Both the position numbers and the translations under genes were made by a program. The notes under the pieces are model-generated. The model did not search any database. It was not told the origin of the DNA and saw nothing but the letters and a program-made list of their open reading frames with translations. Positions 1 to 11,700 of a stretch of 64,000 bases of DNA are shown in pieces. The stretch is from Ooceraea biroi (taxonomy: Eukaryota; Arthropoda; Insecta; Hymenoptera; Formicidae), in assembly GCF_003672135.1 (NCBI RefSeq), contig NC_039514.1, forward strand, positions 9,661,787 to 9,725,786. Reading direction: 5' to 3'. Each line of letters opens with the position of its first letter. Positions within the stretch are counted from its first letter, which is position 1.

Positions 1-3000
1 AACAAAGACTGTTGTTGTTCACCGCTTTTTCTACACTCCATGTTTACCAAATTTTACTCCATGCTCCGATATCAAAAACGGTTGCACTGAATACATATTT
101 ACCGCAGTCGAGAAACTTGACAGATAAAGATGGAGAAAGGCGTTCTCGCCGAAGCAATGCTCTCCCTACCGTTTTAAACTGCCGAGTCTGTTGTATTTCA
201 CGTTGATTGATTCACACGTGCATATATAGTCTGTGTCGAGCGTGATGAACGTCGAATTTTTTGTTGTCACGAGCGTCCTCGAGATCCGGTTCGGCGATCG
301 GATTCTGAGAGGCGTTTGATCATTAGCAGTTCCGATTGATCACCGTTCCAATCGCGGTACCGATCGCGCGGATCACGTACCAATGTACATATACTATACA
401 TACAGTTGCAGATGCATGAGAATACTAATGGACTGATACTGAAGACTTTAGCTTTAAATTAGCCGTCGTCGTCACCGCCGTCGTGTCCGACGGTTTTTCC
501 TCTTCGCATCGATGAAACCGTTGGCGGAGCACGCGGTGGAATTACTACCTGCAGGCTATCCTGATGGTATAACGTATTCCGCAAACGCTATGCGAAGCAC
601 GAGTCGATGCACGCGTTATGGCTCATAAATGAATTTCGTGACGTTCACTGCGGGGAACTGTGAAATGATCGATACGCAATTATGCAGGACTTCAAAATCA
701 GTTATCGTTACACGTGCTGGACTTCATTGAGAATTACGCGGCCAATGGCGTAATATGTATTTCCCGTCTGCAGCGGGAATTTTAATATTATGAATTATGA
801 TACAGCTCTAATATGCATAATTATAATATTATATTATAATTAATATAATTATAAATTATAATATTATTCTAGGCTATGGATTTTCCATGTACATATCGGA
901 ATAGTATCGGAGAGCGGAATAATGTTCTCGTGCGAATTTTCTCCTTTAAACTTGTGCGGTTTTGCTCTATTTTAATACTAATATTTATATCTTTCGATTG
1001 TAGACGGCAGAGATTTATAAATCGATTTATTAATTCTCTGCAATGGAAAGTTGATTATAAGCTAACGGACAGAATACTCAGCTTTCGTCGTGTAACGATA
1101 ATTCCGGCGCTTCAGGAAAATTCAGGCGTAAATAATTAGAGAAGTGAGATTCAGCGCTTTCAGTGTTTCCTGAGACGACCCGTAGAAGACTCATTGCTCA
1201 TGGAAGTTCACATGTGCATCGCGCATTTCTTCAGATCGAGTTTCGCCCTTCGATTTCTACTGTTACTCCCGCCGACAAAATCACGCGAAATAATTATTAG
1301 AAAAATAATATTCTACGTTGTATACGAATATATGTTTCTTCATTCATGGGATGTACACGATGGCTTTAAACGCGGTTCAACGAGAGATCGATCTTAAATA
1401 GAATTGGACTTGTACAGTAAAATGCGAGGACGAAAGAGACGCAATCGCACGGGTCGCCTGTCCGTAGAAAATTTTCTTGTCGATCGACTTGCGAATGTCG
1501 AATTCTAAGAATTCAAGAAATCGATTTCATCATCGCCGAATGCCGGTCTTCGTGTTGCAATGTTTCGTTATTTTTACCGCGTGGCATCGCACACAAAAAT
1601 AAGTATACACGAATCTGATTACGAGATCTCAAGTACTCTTATCAATTTTTCAAATGATAAAAGTATTTATTCACGCAAATATTTAACTTTTTTTCAAGCA
1701 AAACAATAGCATGCGAAATGTTTCAGTTTGCAAAGCGAAGAGAGACGAGCTCGTTTTCCTTTTTATTTTCAGATCCGAAACGAAAATTCCGATGTCTGTT
1801 ACCTCGCTCGCTCGATTGTAAAACTGAATAATGATATGTAAGAGCCCTTACGAGCTGATTTACGAATCTGTCAGACTTCTCGTTTAGCTTTTACGCGCGC
1901 AGGTTTACGATGATTTCTTGTCCACACGGGACGTCGGTAAAGATTTACAGCGAATCTACCCGACGTAAACGGAGACCGTAGATCTCTCGAAGGAAGAGAT
2001 TCCGCGCATTGAGCGGCTATAAACTTTCGTCCTCGTAATTTTTCTCGCGTTAATCAATTATTTATTAAAATCCACATGTGATTTATAGCGTACACCGGCA
2101 TATTCCTCATCTCCTCGCGACGTGCACACAATTGGTACCATTCAGGATCCGATCCGTGCGGATTCTCTTCTCATTTAGGAAATAAACGCATTTATTGTCC
2201 GAGAGTGTCCCGAGCGGATAGAACACGCAGCATTTACACGGCAGGCCTTCGTGGTTTTCCGGTTACGTATGAATTGCTCCTTACGTGACATGTTACAGTA
2301 ATAAAAGTCGAGAACGCGAGGGACACGGGAAGAGAGAACGAGCGTGCACGGCACGCTCGGTCTCTCGGCGACGAGGAAAGCCAGAGAAATCGCGGGCTGC
2401 ATTAAAGAAAGAGAGATTTTATTCCTAATCAAAATGAAAAGTGAAAAAAAGAATGGAGGAAAAAAAAGGAGAATCCTGCCATATACCGCGTCTTCCACGA
2501 GAGAGAGACTATGAACATTGTCTTAAACGTAGTTTAACGTGATCCCGTAAGTTATAAATTATTCGCCGTTTTTTCGAGGCGAGCGTCGATACATGCGCCT
2601 GGATGGAATCGGTCCGATGAATCCGTTCGACGTGCGTAATCCGGACAGGACGAAAACAGGTTGCACACGCAATTTTTTGAAAGAAGAAGATGCAATATGT
2701 ATATGCATCGTAGAAACTTGAACAATCGCGTGGCAAAAGTGCACGAGAGACGAGATTAATCTTGATTCCGTTCGCGCGGCTGCTCGTCCTCTCCCGCGTG
2801 TTAATCTCGAATCGACGCTCTCCGGGAAACTCGAGAAACATTTCCCGAGCATTTTCTCAGCGTTTCCCCACATGCGAACCACATACCGTCTACGCTTCTG
2901 GAAGAAAAAAGAGAGAGAGAAAGAGAGCTCATGACGGAGCGTCTCTTAAGCCACGACAGGAAGGATTACCGGCTTCTGGAGCGGAAGCTGCGAGATCGCT

Positions 3001-5462
3001 CCCGCGAACGTCGCGGATTCCGCGCGGCTTCTCGCGGTATCGCACGCTGTAAAGAAATGTATGTGTGTATATATATATATATATATATGCATGCATGTAT
3101 ATACGCGTATACTTATACTGCACTAATTTAGTATTGCCGCTAAGTATTACAACTAGTCACATAAGCCAAAACGTTTGTTACTCTCGCAAGAAGTTTTCTT
3201 TTTTTTTCAGTTTTGTAAAATAAACGAAGATGATGAGAAAAGAAAAACCCTCTCTCGAGGACATAATGTGTGTGCGTACCTCCCTCGAGTCCTCTTTCAC
3301 TCACTTTCCATGTAAGATGATCTCGCGAGTCGTCATAACGACGCGCGTCCGCGTAACGACGCCGTCGTCATCTCGACGCCGTTATATTTTTCCAAGACAC
3401 GATACGATTTTGATTTGTAATTATTCTGTAATCATGTATTAAAGCGGTTATTTATTAGAATTTCAGACATTCATTCTGTCGCCTTCTGCCACCCGCCTTT
3501 TATTGCCGATTCCGAGTTGTTGCTCACGCAACGTTGTTATTATCGCGACAGAAAAATCAACGGTTTGCGAACATTTCAGTGCGATACCAGAGAGATAATC
3601 AGGAAATGAAGCAACGTTTGTCGAATTTTTTGCGACGAATTGCGCGATGTGTGATGTTCCTTGATGATATCGTGTTTTGCATAAATTTAATGAGAATTTT
3701 GGCATGGAACAATTTACTATGTAATCAATCTTAATGTAATCGCATTTTGTTTGATTTCTATCGCCGGCGAGGCAAACTATTTACAACATCCTGGGTTTTC
3801 GCGATATACAATACAATCGCACGCGTCATCCGACAACGATCTCTCAGCGGCGGAAATGAATAACGTTCTCTCTACGCAGCGATTCTTTTACGTAAGTGGG
3901 ACAAGCCGAGCCAACGCGCTCTCGTGTGCCCCCGTTTCCGCTTTCATTTTCTACGTGCGTGTTCCCAACATCGGCGACCGACCGACGTCGCTGATAAAAG
4001 AGCCGGGATTATTTCTCTTTATACAGCTCCGTGCGCGCGTGTGAAGGTATTCCACGACGAAGGTCGTTCCCGCGCCTCCCCGTGCCGACGCCTCGTCGAT
4101 CTCGTCGAAACCAGCCGCCAGTCAGCAGGTAGGTAACAAATATTTTCCTTTCTTGTAGATGCACATGATTAACGTGCTCCCCGAACCGTCGCTTCCAAAA
4201 TTGGCTGACTTTTATCAGCGGATACGCGTCTCTCTTGCGTCATTATCTCTCGCGTGTATCTTTTCATCATCGCGCCCGTAATGGAGCGAGGCTCCAACTC
4301 CGCTCGCATGATTCCTTCGATGACTCCAGGCTGTTCTTCTTGGTTCCTTTCGTTCTTCCTTCCATCTCCTTTTCTTCTCTTTTTTCCATTCTGCCTACCT
4401 GTCACTTGATCCTTCTTCCACGTTTCACTCTTACGTCTTCCCTTTTCGAGTTCCTTTGACACTCAGCCGGCCGCGCCCCTCCTGCCGGATCTCGGGGGCT
4501 GTCAGCGGTCTTTAATTATACCACCGCTGCGATTCCCGTCCAATTCACCCCGTTCGCATCCACGCGCTACTTCCGAGAAAGAGAAACATTCTTGCCGAAA
4601 GAAACATTGTGGGCTGCTCGAGACGGACGGGCCGCGTAGTCGTGGAAGTTGCGTGATACCGAATTGCGCTGCATAGTTTCACGCACGCAATTACTCACTC
4701 ACGCACGCACGCACGGTCGGTCGGCCGACGGCAACGCTTTGCGACGGGACGTCTGACTTGGCGGATCATTGCCAAGATGGAGAAGAGCAGAGATGGCAGG
4801 GATCGCGAAGGGTACGACCGCTCGATGGCTGAAGGACAGCCGGGGGGGACTGGCTATCCGGGGAATGATCATCGAGATCCTCTCGGCGTCACGTCGGCAC
4901 GCGGGAAAACCGCGTCGCGACGTGTTGCGTAACTTTCCGCCTGTCCCCTGCGCCTCCTGGTCCAGCGATCTAGATCGCGCTCCAAGTTTATGACCCTCGC
5001 CTCTCAAGAACGACGACGAACGCGTCACGGCAATTAAAAGTAATGAAAAAACGAGAGCGGGAGAGATAAGCTCGCGATCGGCCGATGTGGGATAGAAACG
5101 GCAAACTGGCCGACGTTGGCGATCTTACCGACGTCGTTGTTTCCTCGGAAACTCGTCTCGGATCTTTCCCGTCGCCGCCGTCGTCGTCGTCGCCTTCACT
5201 GCCGTTCTTGAACTTGCGCCTGGACTCACGATTCGATCGCACGTGCGGCGATCAGTCGCGATTCATCAACGGAGAGAGAGAGGAGTACAGCGTGACGAAT
5301 CCGTACAGAAGGACATTCTACGCGGAAAGACAGCGATCACACTGTTCGGTCGATCGATTATTCTCATCGCGTCGCAGCCGATGCAAACGTTAGTAGATTC
5401 TTCTATCGTCATTATTTTATGAAACTTGTGTTATCACTGTATTAACAGTTTGCCTCCACAGA
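1..5462. other. Non-coding stretch, no gene recognised
   Basis: All open frames here are short, lack splice-consistent partners and resemble no protein I know. There is an AT-rich patch of overlapping short palindromes around 780-875, a (TA)n run near 3068-3088, and degenerate ACGC/CGGT short repeats near 4690-4725. The GC content rises from about 3.8 to 5.4 kb with several CGA/TCG triplet runs (for example 5172-5192), which could mark a regulatory region or an untranslated exon, but I see nothing decisive. It could be intron or upstream sequence of a gene outside the window. Confidence 0.5.
3068..3088. repeat. (TA)n microsatellite
   Basis: An uninterrupted alternating TA run is followed directly by ATGC repeats (GCATGCATG) and further TATAC units. 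It is a simple-sequence repeat with no coding context. Confidence 0.9.
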
Positions 5463-5470
5463 GTCAGAGG

Positions 5471-5674
5471 TAGGGATGGGCGACGTTGTCTCGATGCATC
5501 GATCTTCGATAGATAATAGATTATTTTCGGCGATGTTTTTTATTTCGATTAATCAATTATTCAATGTTATTATTGTTCTTATTCGTTTAAGAAATAATCA
5601 ATCATGCGTAATCGGTTATCTGGACAAGCGATTATTCAATAATCGATTGTTTTTCCCGACATCGCCCATCCCTA
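5471..5674. mobile_element. hAT-type MITE with 8-bp target-site duplication
   Basis: The element is 204 bp. It begins TAGGGATGGGCGA and ends with the inverse TCGCCCATCCCTA. It is flanked on both sides by the same octamer GTCAGAGG (5463-5470 and 5675-5682). An 8-bp duplication together with a (T/C)AGGG-type terminus is typical of the hAT superfamily. There is no transposase coding capacity, so it is non-autonomous. The interior is AT-rich with several ATCGAT and AATCGATT motifs. The perfect duplication suggests a fairly young insertion. Confidence 0.9.
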
Positions 5675-5694
5675 GTCAGAGGTATTTACGGTAT

Positions 5695-5850
5695 ACTTAG
5701 ATGAAGAATACTTCTAGAATCAATATTTGTAGTACCTACTGCGAGTACTTCTGGAGTACCGATACAAATATTAGTACTCGTCGAGATATTTGCAGTACCT
5801 CCTCCTACTTGTAGAGTACTCAAATTGCTACTCACCGCAGAAGTACTTTA
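5695..5850. repeat. Degenerate AGTAC-rich repeat patch
   Basis: Short units based on AGTACT/AGTACC recur here in both orientations. An approximate direct repeat (ATATTTGtAGTACCTaC, then ATATTTGcAGTACCTcC) has about 60-bp spacing. I see no coding potential. It lies just downstream of the hAT MITE but outside its target duplication, so it is a separate feature. Confidence 0.5.
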
Positions 5851-6194
5851 GGTCAACCCTTTAAATCAATCGGTCGAATTGCGCTTGACTGTCTGATGCA
5901 TCGTTGATCCATTGATTTGAGTTTAAAAAATAGGCAGTTACAGTTAATTTAGAAAACTCGTGCGTAAGTTTCTCCGCGACGCGATAGCTTCTTAGATCCG
6001 AATCGTGTTCGTCATGCAACGAGGAATCGAGTCGGGTCAAAGTTGAAGGCCGACGTCTCTCGCGACAGTTTGCAGCTTCGCGGAAAGAGTCGAGACGACG
6101 ATTGAGGCGGCACGAGGAGGAATGTCAACGTCCTGCAGAGGCGGATGCATCTTTCTAACGACGAATTTCGCATATAACTCGTGAATAGACGAAG

Positions 6195-8819
6195 ATGAAG
6201 CTGCTCGCGATTCTCGCGCTCTTCTCCTTGCTGACGATCGCTGTCTCGACCAGGGGATTCTGCGATCCGGAGACAGGAGATGGTGAGTCGTAAAATCTTT
6301 TACGATATTTTACGATCGATTAGAGAGACGCATCGTTTACCTAACTATACGCATAATGCATTATCAGCAAATGATTGGTAAGCTAGAGCTGTGATCGCTA
6401 CATGATTTTTTTTTCTAAACTTACTGCGGATTTATAGATGACAAGATCACTCGAGTTTCGATGAACATCATTGACACGTTGACGAAACAAGACTTTTGCC
6501 GGACGGTTTTCGATGGACAGAAAAATTTTTATTGCCTTTTCAGACTTCCAACGCGCGCACGTCGGCCTGATTATCTCGCCCATAATGTCCACCAAAGTGA
6601 TACGAGAGATCGAGATCTATTGGAATCACGCAAAGTATCGACCGAGTGACACGATAGCTCTGTACACGGGCGAGCCGACGAGCGACCTCGAGCCAATTTA
6701 CACCCTGGTACCGAACGCGCCGAGCGGTATCAGGAGGACCGGATTGCAAGCCACGTTCGTTCCCACGTCGAGTCTCACGTTCGTTCAACAATGCCTACGT
6801 ATGTATGTGCAATATCGCGGTGTTACGTCGATTCATTAAGCTGCTTATCAAGCACATACCTCGCGCGTAAAAGCTGCGGACGATCGCCGGCGTCCCATAT
6901 AGTAATCCGAGGATAATTATAAAATAATTCTTTCGCAGATCTATACCACCTGGATTTTTTCTTAAAAGAAAAGTAGAAAGTCGAATTTTCTGGAAGAACG
7001 AAAAAACTTGATTTAGTTATTCCCTCTTCTCTTTTTTATCCAGCGTTTCTTTCTTTCTCGTGATAGTTTTTGTAATAATAGATTGGAAATATTCAAATTG
7101 CTAGAAAAAAATTAATTCTGCCTATTTAATAGAATACCACGTTGCCTGGCTGAGGAATAGTACGATAAGATTGACGAACTGTCTACGGACGCAGCCTCGT
7201 TGGATGGCGGAGAGAAGAGACATTCTGGGATCACTGCCAATGAGTAGGGTGTTTCTGCCAGGCACCCACGATTCCGCATCGTACGCGATACACGAACGAG
7301 CGAACTTCGAGAACTTCGTTGAGAGATACGTCATAACGCAGGTATGCTGCAATAGTCATTTGACCGCGTGATTCACCAAAGCGCCACAGTTGGAACACTA
7401 ACAAGGGAACTAACACAACTGTCCCTCACCGATTTTGATGGGCTTTGGATATGTTGTAGAGCATCGAAAAATATTAGACCCCTATTTTTTTTTAGCTGCG
7501 TATCTCAACGTTTAGGGGTTGAAACAGCCCCTCGAAGATAGGGGTAAATTAAAAAATTTGACATTTTCGAAAAATGTGAATACACCGTTGTAAAGAGTAT
7601 AAAATACTATAAAACTTTTGTACAAAACATTTTTTCATATATCTTATATTTTCAAAGATATTCGCTAAAAATGAAAAAATTCATTATCTTCGAGGGGCTG
7701 TTTCAACCCCTAAACGTTGAGATACGCAGCTAAAAAAAAATAGGGGTCTAATATTTTTCGATGCTCTACAACATATCCAAAGCCCATCGAAATCGGTGAG
7801 GGACAGTTGTGTTAGTTCCCTTGTAAGTCTGAATTATGGAATAACCGTTGCTGCTAATCGTCAGGATAATTAACCCCGCAGGACGTGGACGTACTCGCGC
7901 AGCTGATCTATGGGATTCGGTACCTGGACATCCGGGTCGGCCGCTACCCAAACACCGACGCGGTATGGTGGGCCAATCACGGAATGTTCAAGTCCGTCCC
8001 CATGCGAAACGTCGTGAATCAGGTGAAGACCTTCCTCGACAACACGGATGAGATCGTGATATTCGATGTCCAGGAGTTCCCAGTTGGTAAGAATTGACCT
8101 TGATTAATCATCTAATAATTATTGGACTAGTAGCTATCACGGAAAATTTGTTCGATTAATCAACCTCATCGTTCATTTACTAACGCGTTAATAATGCTAC
8201 CAGGTTTCGGGAAAGATCTCGGAGTGCATCATGACTTCGTCGCGTTCCTTGAGAAGCAATTCGCCGGCTATTACCTGCCGAAGGGCTACGGATGGACCAG
8301 CACGCTGAACACGATCTGGACGACGGGGAAGAGGCTGATAATCGGCTACGACGAGAAACGCGTGGTTAGCCGCTACGAGAGCGTGTGGCCCTGCGTGACG
8401 CACCAGTGGGGAAACGTCAGGACCATCGAGGATCTGTTCAACTACCTGAATCGCATCGAAATGGAGAGTTACGGGTGTGCGAAATTTAATTTAAACTTCC
8501 CTAAATTATTAGAATCTTCTAAAACGTCTGTTTTGCGTTCTCTCCGAGTACTCTTCGCTGATCGCTTTTCGTTTCTAGGCGTCCTAGATCGGTACCTAGG
8601 TCGGCGATGGCAGAACTGACGCCCAACACGTGGGATGTGATCCTGAATCGCCTCGGAAGCATCCGCCAAATGGCGGACAAGATCAATATTAATGTTACGA
8701 ACTGGTACAACAGCAAATGGCAACATACCGCCAACATCGTCGCCGTGGACTTTGTCCGTTCGTCCGGCATCGTCGAGACCGCGATCGAGTGGAACGAGAG
8801 GCGGAATACGCTCTGCTGA
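6195..8819 (+). CDS. PI-PLC X domain-containing protein, secreted
   Basis: Six exons: 6195-6282, 6544-6798, 7133-7341, 7882-8086, 8204-8474, 8600-8819. All have GT/AG borders and consistent phases, giving 415 aa. The start ATG is followed by a hydrophobic leader (MKLLAILALFSLLTIAVS), so the product is probably secreted or membrane-delivered. The PI-PLC X domain holds the first catalytic His in LPGTHDSASY (His160) and a second His in WWANHGMF (His217), with YGIRYLDIRV between them, as in the PLCXD/bacterial PI-PLC-like fold. The family cleaves phosphoinositide-type lipids, but the substrate of insect members is not settled. No Y, C2 or PH domain is present, so it is not a signalling PLC-beta/gamma/delta. 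Residues 30-114, upstream of the X domain, form a beta-rich-looking module often seen N-terminal in insect homologs. Intron 3 carries a TIR element. A poly(A) signal AATAAA lies at 8985-8990. Confidence 0.92.
7402..7823. mobile_element. TIR element (MITE) with TAA flanks, inside PI-PLC intron 3
   Basis: The 422-bp element begins CAAGGGAACTAACACAACTG and ends with its inverse. The inverted arms extend over 150 bp on each side, including the GGGGTTGAAACAGCCCC segment and its mirror. TAA lies on both flanks (7399-7401 and 7824-7826), a 3-bp duplication as in PIF/Harbinger-type elements, although the terminal sequence alone does not prove the class. It encodes nothing. It sits between exons 3 and 4 of the PI-PLC gene and does not disturb either splice site. 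Confidence 0.85.
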
Positions 8820-9662
8820 GAGTTTTCCCGCCCGAGAATCCGTGGAAACGTAAAAACCAAAACCCGTTGGATCACAATCGAGTAGTTCAAAGTGTGTTAA
8901 TTAACAAGTTATACGCAAATAGTACTTAATATATTATTATATCTCAGTTTTACGAGTTCCGTATAGTTACATTGTATTAATATCAATAAATTTTATATTC
9001 TCGGACAAGAGAAGTGAGTCGTGTGATGAGTCGATATTCGAAAAGATGGTATCTCGCAAAATGTCCATTTTTCTATATACTTCTTTCATTTTGTAGAAAA
9101 TTTTAGAGAGAGAAAGAGGCGTGGTCTTCGTGCAGTTTATTAAAATAATGTTATTGCACTTTGTAGCTGTGCGCACAATACACGAGATTCGCGTCGATCG
9201 CGTAACTCGTGTACTTCTCGCGATAATCGCAGTTCCGCCGGATGCGCAAATAATGCTCCAGTCAAGGTAACCGAGAGAAACGAAATTGTCTATCGCGCAC
9301 CGAAGTACAGGTTGCGCGACGTAATGACAGGAGAAATCAGTACATCATCCGGCGGAGGCGATACCGGTCGCGAATGCGGAACCATAACGTATCCGCCGAG
9401 TAATCTCGTCGCGTCTTCATGCGGAAAAGAGACGACGAATCTACAGGGATCGGAAACTTCAAGAATCTGCGTGGAACAAAGACCTTCCTTTCTCTCTCCT
9501 TTTAAATCAATTGGTACTTTTCTATTAATGGAAAAAAAGTATCAGATAATCCTTCACAATCAGTCGGCGGTCTCGAGATCTCTAGTAACGATCTCTGTTA
9601 GTAACAAAGTTTAATCACTGACGATAAGAGAGCTCAAGCTTCATCTATACTTATATTCAAAA
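8820..9662. other. 3' UTR of the PI-PLC gene and intergenic spacer
   Basis: The first ~190 bp are the 3' UTR of the PI-PLC gene, ending near the AATAAA at 8985-8990. The rest, up to the next start codon at 9663, has only short unconvincing open frames. It presumably contains the promoter of the serine protease homolog. I see no recognisable TATA box or repeat. Confidence 0.6.
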
Positions 9663-11593
9663 ATGCACTGCCACTCGTTGCTGCTGCTTTTGCTACCGAT
9701 TGCAACCGCGGAGCTGTGCGAGCATCCTCAGTACGAATATTACGTGTGCCAGAATAATACCCTCTCTTGCCCCAGCGATCAGAAATGTTCGTACGTCGAG
9801 CAATGCCTGGCGGTTGCCTCTCTGATGGAGCGCAACGCGATTCCCGCTCATAGGTAAGCTGATTGCTTGGTCTTTCTTTATATATATATTTATATTAAGG
9901 AATAAATACGCGCGAATTTTTCATACTTTCGCTTGTTCACTCCGGTGCTCATCGATTGCAGATTACGACAAGCTGTGTGCGGATACGATCAAACGCGCGT
10001 GAAAATTTGCTGCAGCATTGACGATTATTCTGAACAGCCAACATACGTGAATTCGGATGCATCGTATCCGACACAATCGTCTTCGAACGTTCAGTGTGGA
10101 AGAAGTCTTATTCGAGATAACGTGAACGCTTTAGGATCGTATCCTTTCGTCGCAAGGATCGGTTTTATAAGCAAGTATTTGCAGAAATGTTGGTGTATCG
10201 TTTGAGAGTTACACGATATACAGGATATCTCAAGATTCGCTCGTTTCGTCTGAACTGGATAGAATGGTTTAGACTTTATAGTTTCTATTAAAAAGATTAG
10301 AGTTGGTAGGGAAATTTTGCTACATTTATTAACGAAAGAAGAGCGATTTCTGCGACATCATGTATATGGCAAATTAAACTTAATTTATTCGAGAAACCAG
10401 TTTCGAATATACCTACGTCACCAGTTAGCTTTTTTGTTTATTACATGAAACATGCGCTTTCAGACTTTGTTAGCAAAAGTTCGCTTTCAGATACAGTAAC
10501 GGGTGAGACGAAATACTCGTGCAATGGCGTGATCGTTAATGAGCGTACAGTACTGACTACAGCTACATGCGCACTCGCGAAATCGGACAGGTACAAATTG
10601 TACGTGTAATAGCAGTTGAAAAAGTACAACGAATATTATCATTGCTAAGATACTCGCGTTTGCGTATAATTTTCAGTCTTGTATCATGTAGCATGCAATT
10701 TAATATCATTTATAACAATCCTTCGTCTTCAGATGCTCTGTGCTTATCGGTGAATATAATACAGAGTCGGATCCGGACTGTGACAAATTGTTCTGCGGTC
10801 ACCAAGCCACTAGCCACGATGTTTCGTACGTGATAAAACACCCAGACTATGACGTCGCAAGTTTCTCCAACAACGTCGCCTTGCTCCGTTTGAAGAAAGC
10901 GATCGAATATACAGGTATGTACAAATTCTTAGTTTTACATATATATATATATGCGCCACGGCGCTTCGACGCTTCAAAGTCCTTTAACGAAGTAGCAACA
11001 TGTCCGGTCTTCCAGCCACAGCTCAACCCATTTGCTTCATACCGGAAGACAGATACGTCAGCCTGGGGAGTACATGCACTGTTGTCGGTTGGGGCAAGCT
11101 GTCCGGTCAGAAAGGTATCGTATCGCGATAGAACAAATTGATAGATATATTTAAAAGCAATAAACTGTAAAAGCGGTGTTTGTGTGACGACAACGAGTGC
11201 CGTAAAAACCCTGTAAAAATCCAGCACAGCCAACGACGCAACAGTCATTGCAACTAAGACTCGTACCTAAGCAACAATGCTCGGACTACTTAAGCCAAGG
11301 TCTGTCCGTCGAACTGTGCGCCAAAGGAAGCTGCGAACCCTGCACAGGTTACAGCGGGAGTCCCCTGTTGTACAAGTACGCGGACATGTATTTCCTGGTG
11401 AGTCACGAACATGAACACACACATATACTACCAGCGTAGTTCACATATTCATGTTCTGTTTCGTTTTTCGCTTTTTTTTTTCTATCAGGTTGGAATTCTA
11501 TCATATGGATCTAGCTGCGACTCGAGCACCGTCTCCCCATCTGCGTTCGTAAACGTGCAGAGGTACACGAGGTGGATCTTGGAGAACTGTTAA
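9663..11593 (+). CDS. Clip-domain serine protease homolog, catalytically dead
   Basis: Seven exons: 9663-9853, 9962-10174, 10480-10590, 10733-10914, 11016-11114, 11225-11397, 11489-11593, giving 357 aa. The exon 2/3 border is the least certain because the acceptor at 10479 is weak. A signal peptide (LLLLLLPIATA) precedes a Cys-rich N-terminal clip-like domain with KCSYVEQC and CGYDQTRVKICC. The trypsin-like domain keeps the fold landmarks: CNGVIVNERTVL, LIGEYNTESDPDC, IKHPDYD, TCTVVGWGKL, and a C-terminal helix RYTRWILENC. The TAAHC motif is TTATC (His to Thr164) and the DIALL motif is NVALL (Asp to Asn219). Ser309 survives, but in GYSGSP instead of GDSGGP. Two of three triad residues are gone, so no peptidase activity is expected. 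Insect clip-domain homologs of this sort act as cofactors in prophenoloxidase/Toll cascades in hemolymph, which is the likely role by family. The stop codon lies only 107 bp from the convergent LIN52 stop. Confidence 0.88.
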
Positions 11594-11700
11594 ACAGTCG
11601 CGTGCGCAACTGTGCACCGAAAGATCCCTCGAGAACGTCGGTATCGCATTCTCATGAATTTGTTTTTTTTTTATTCTTTGGCGAATCAAAGAGTGGTACT

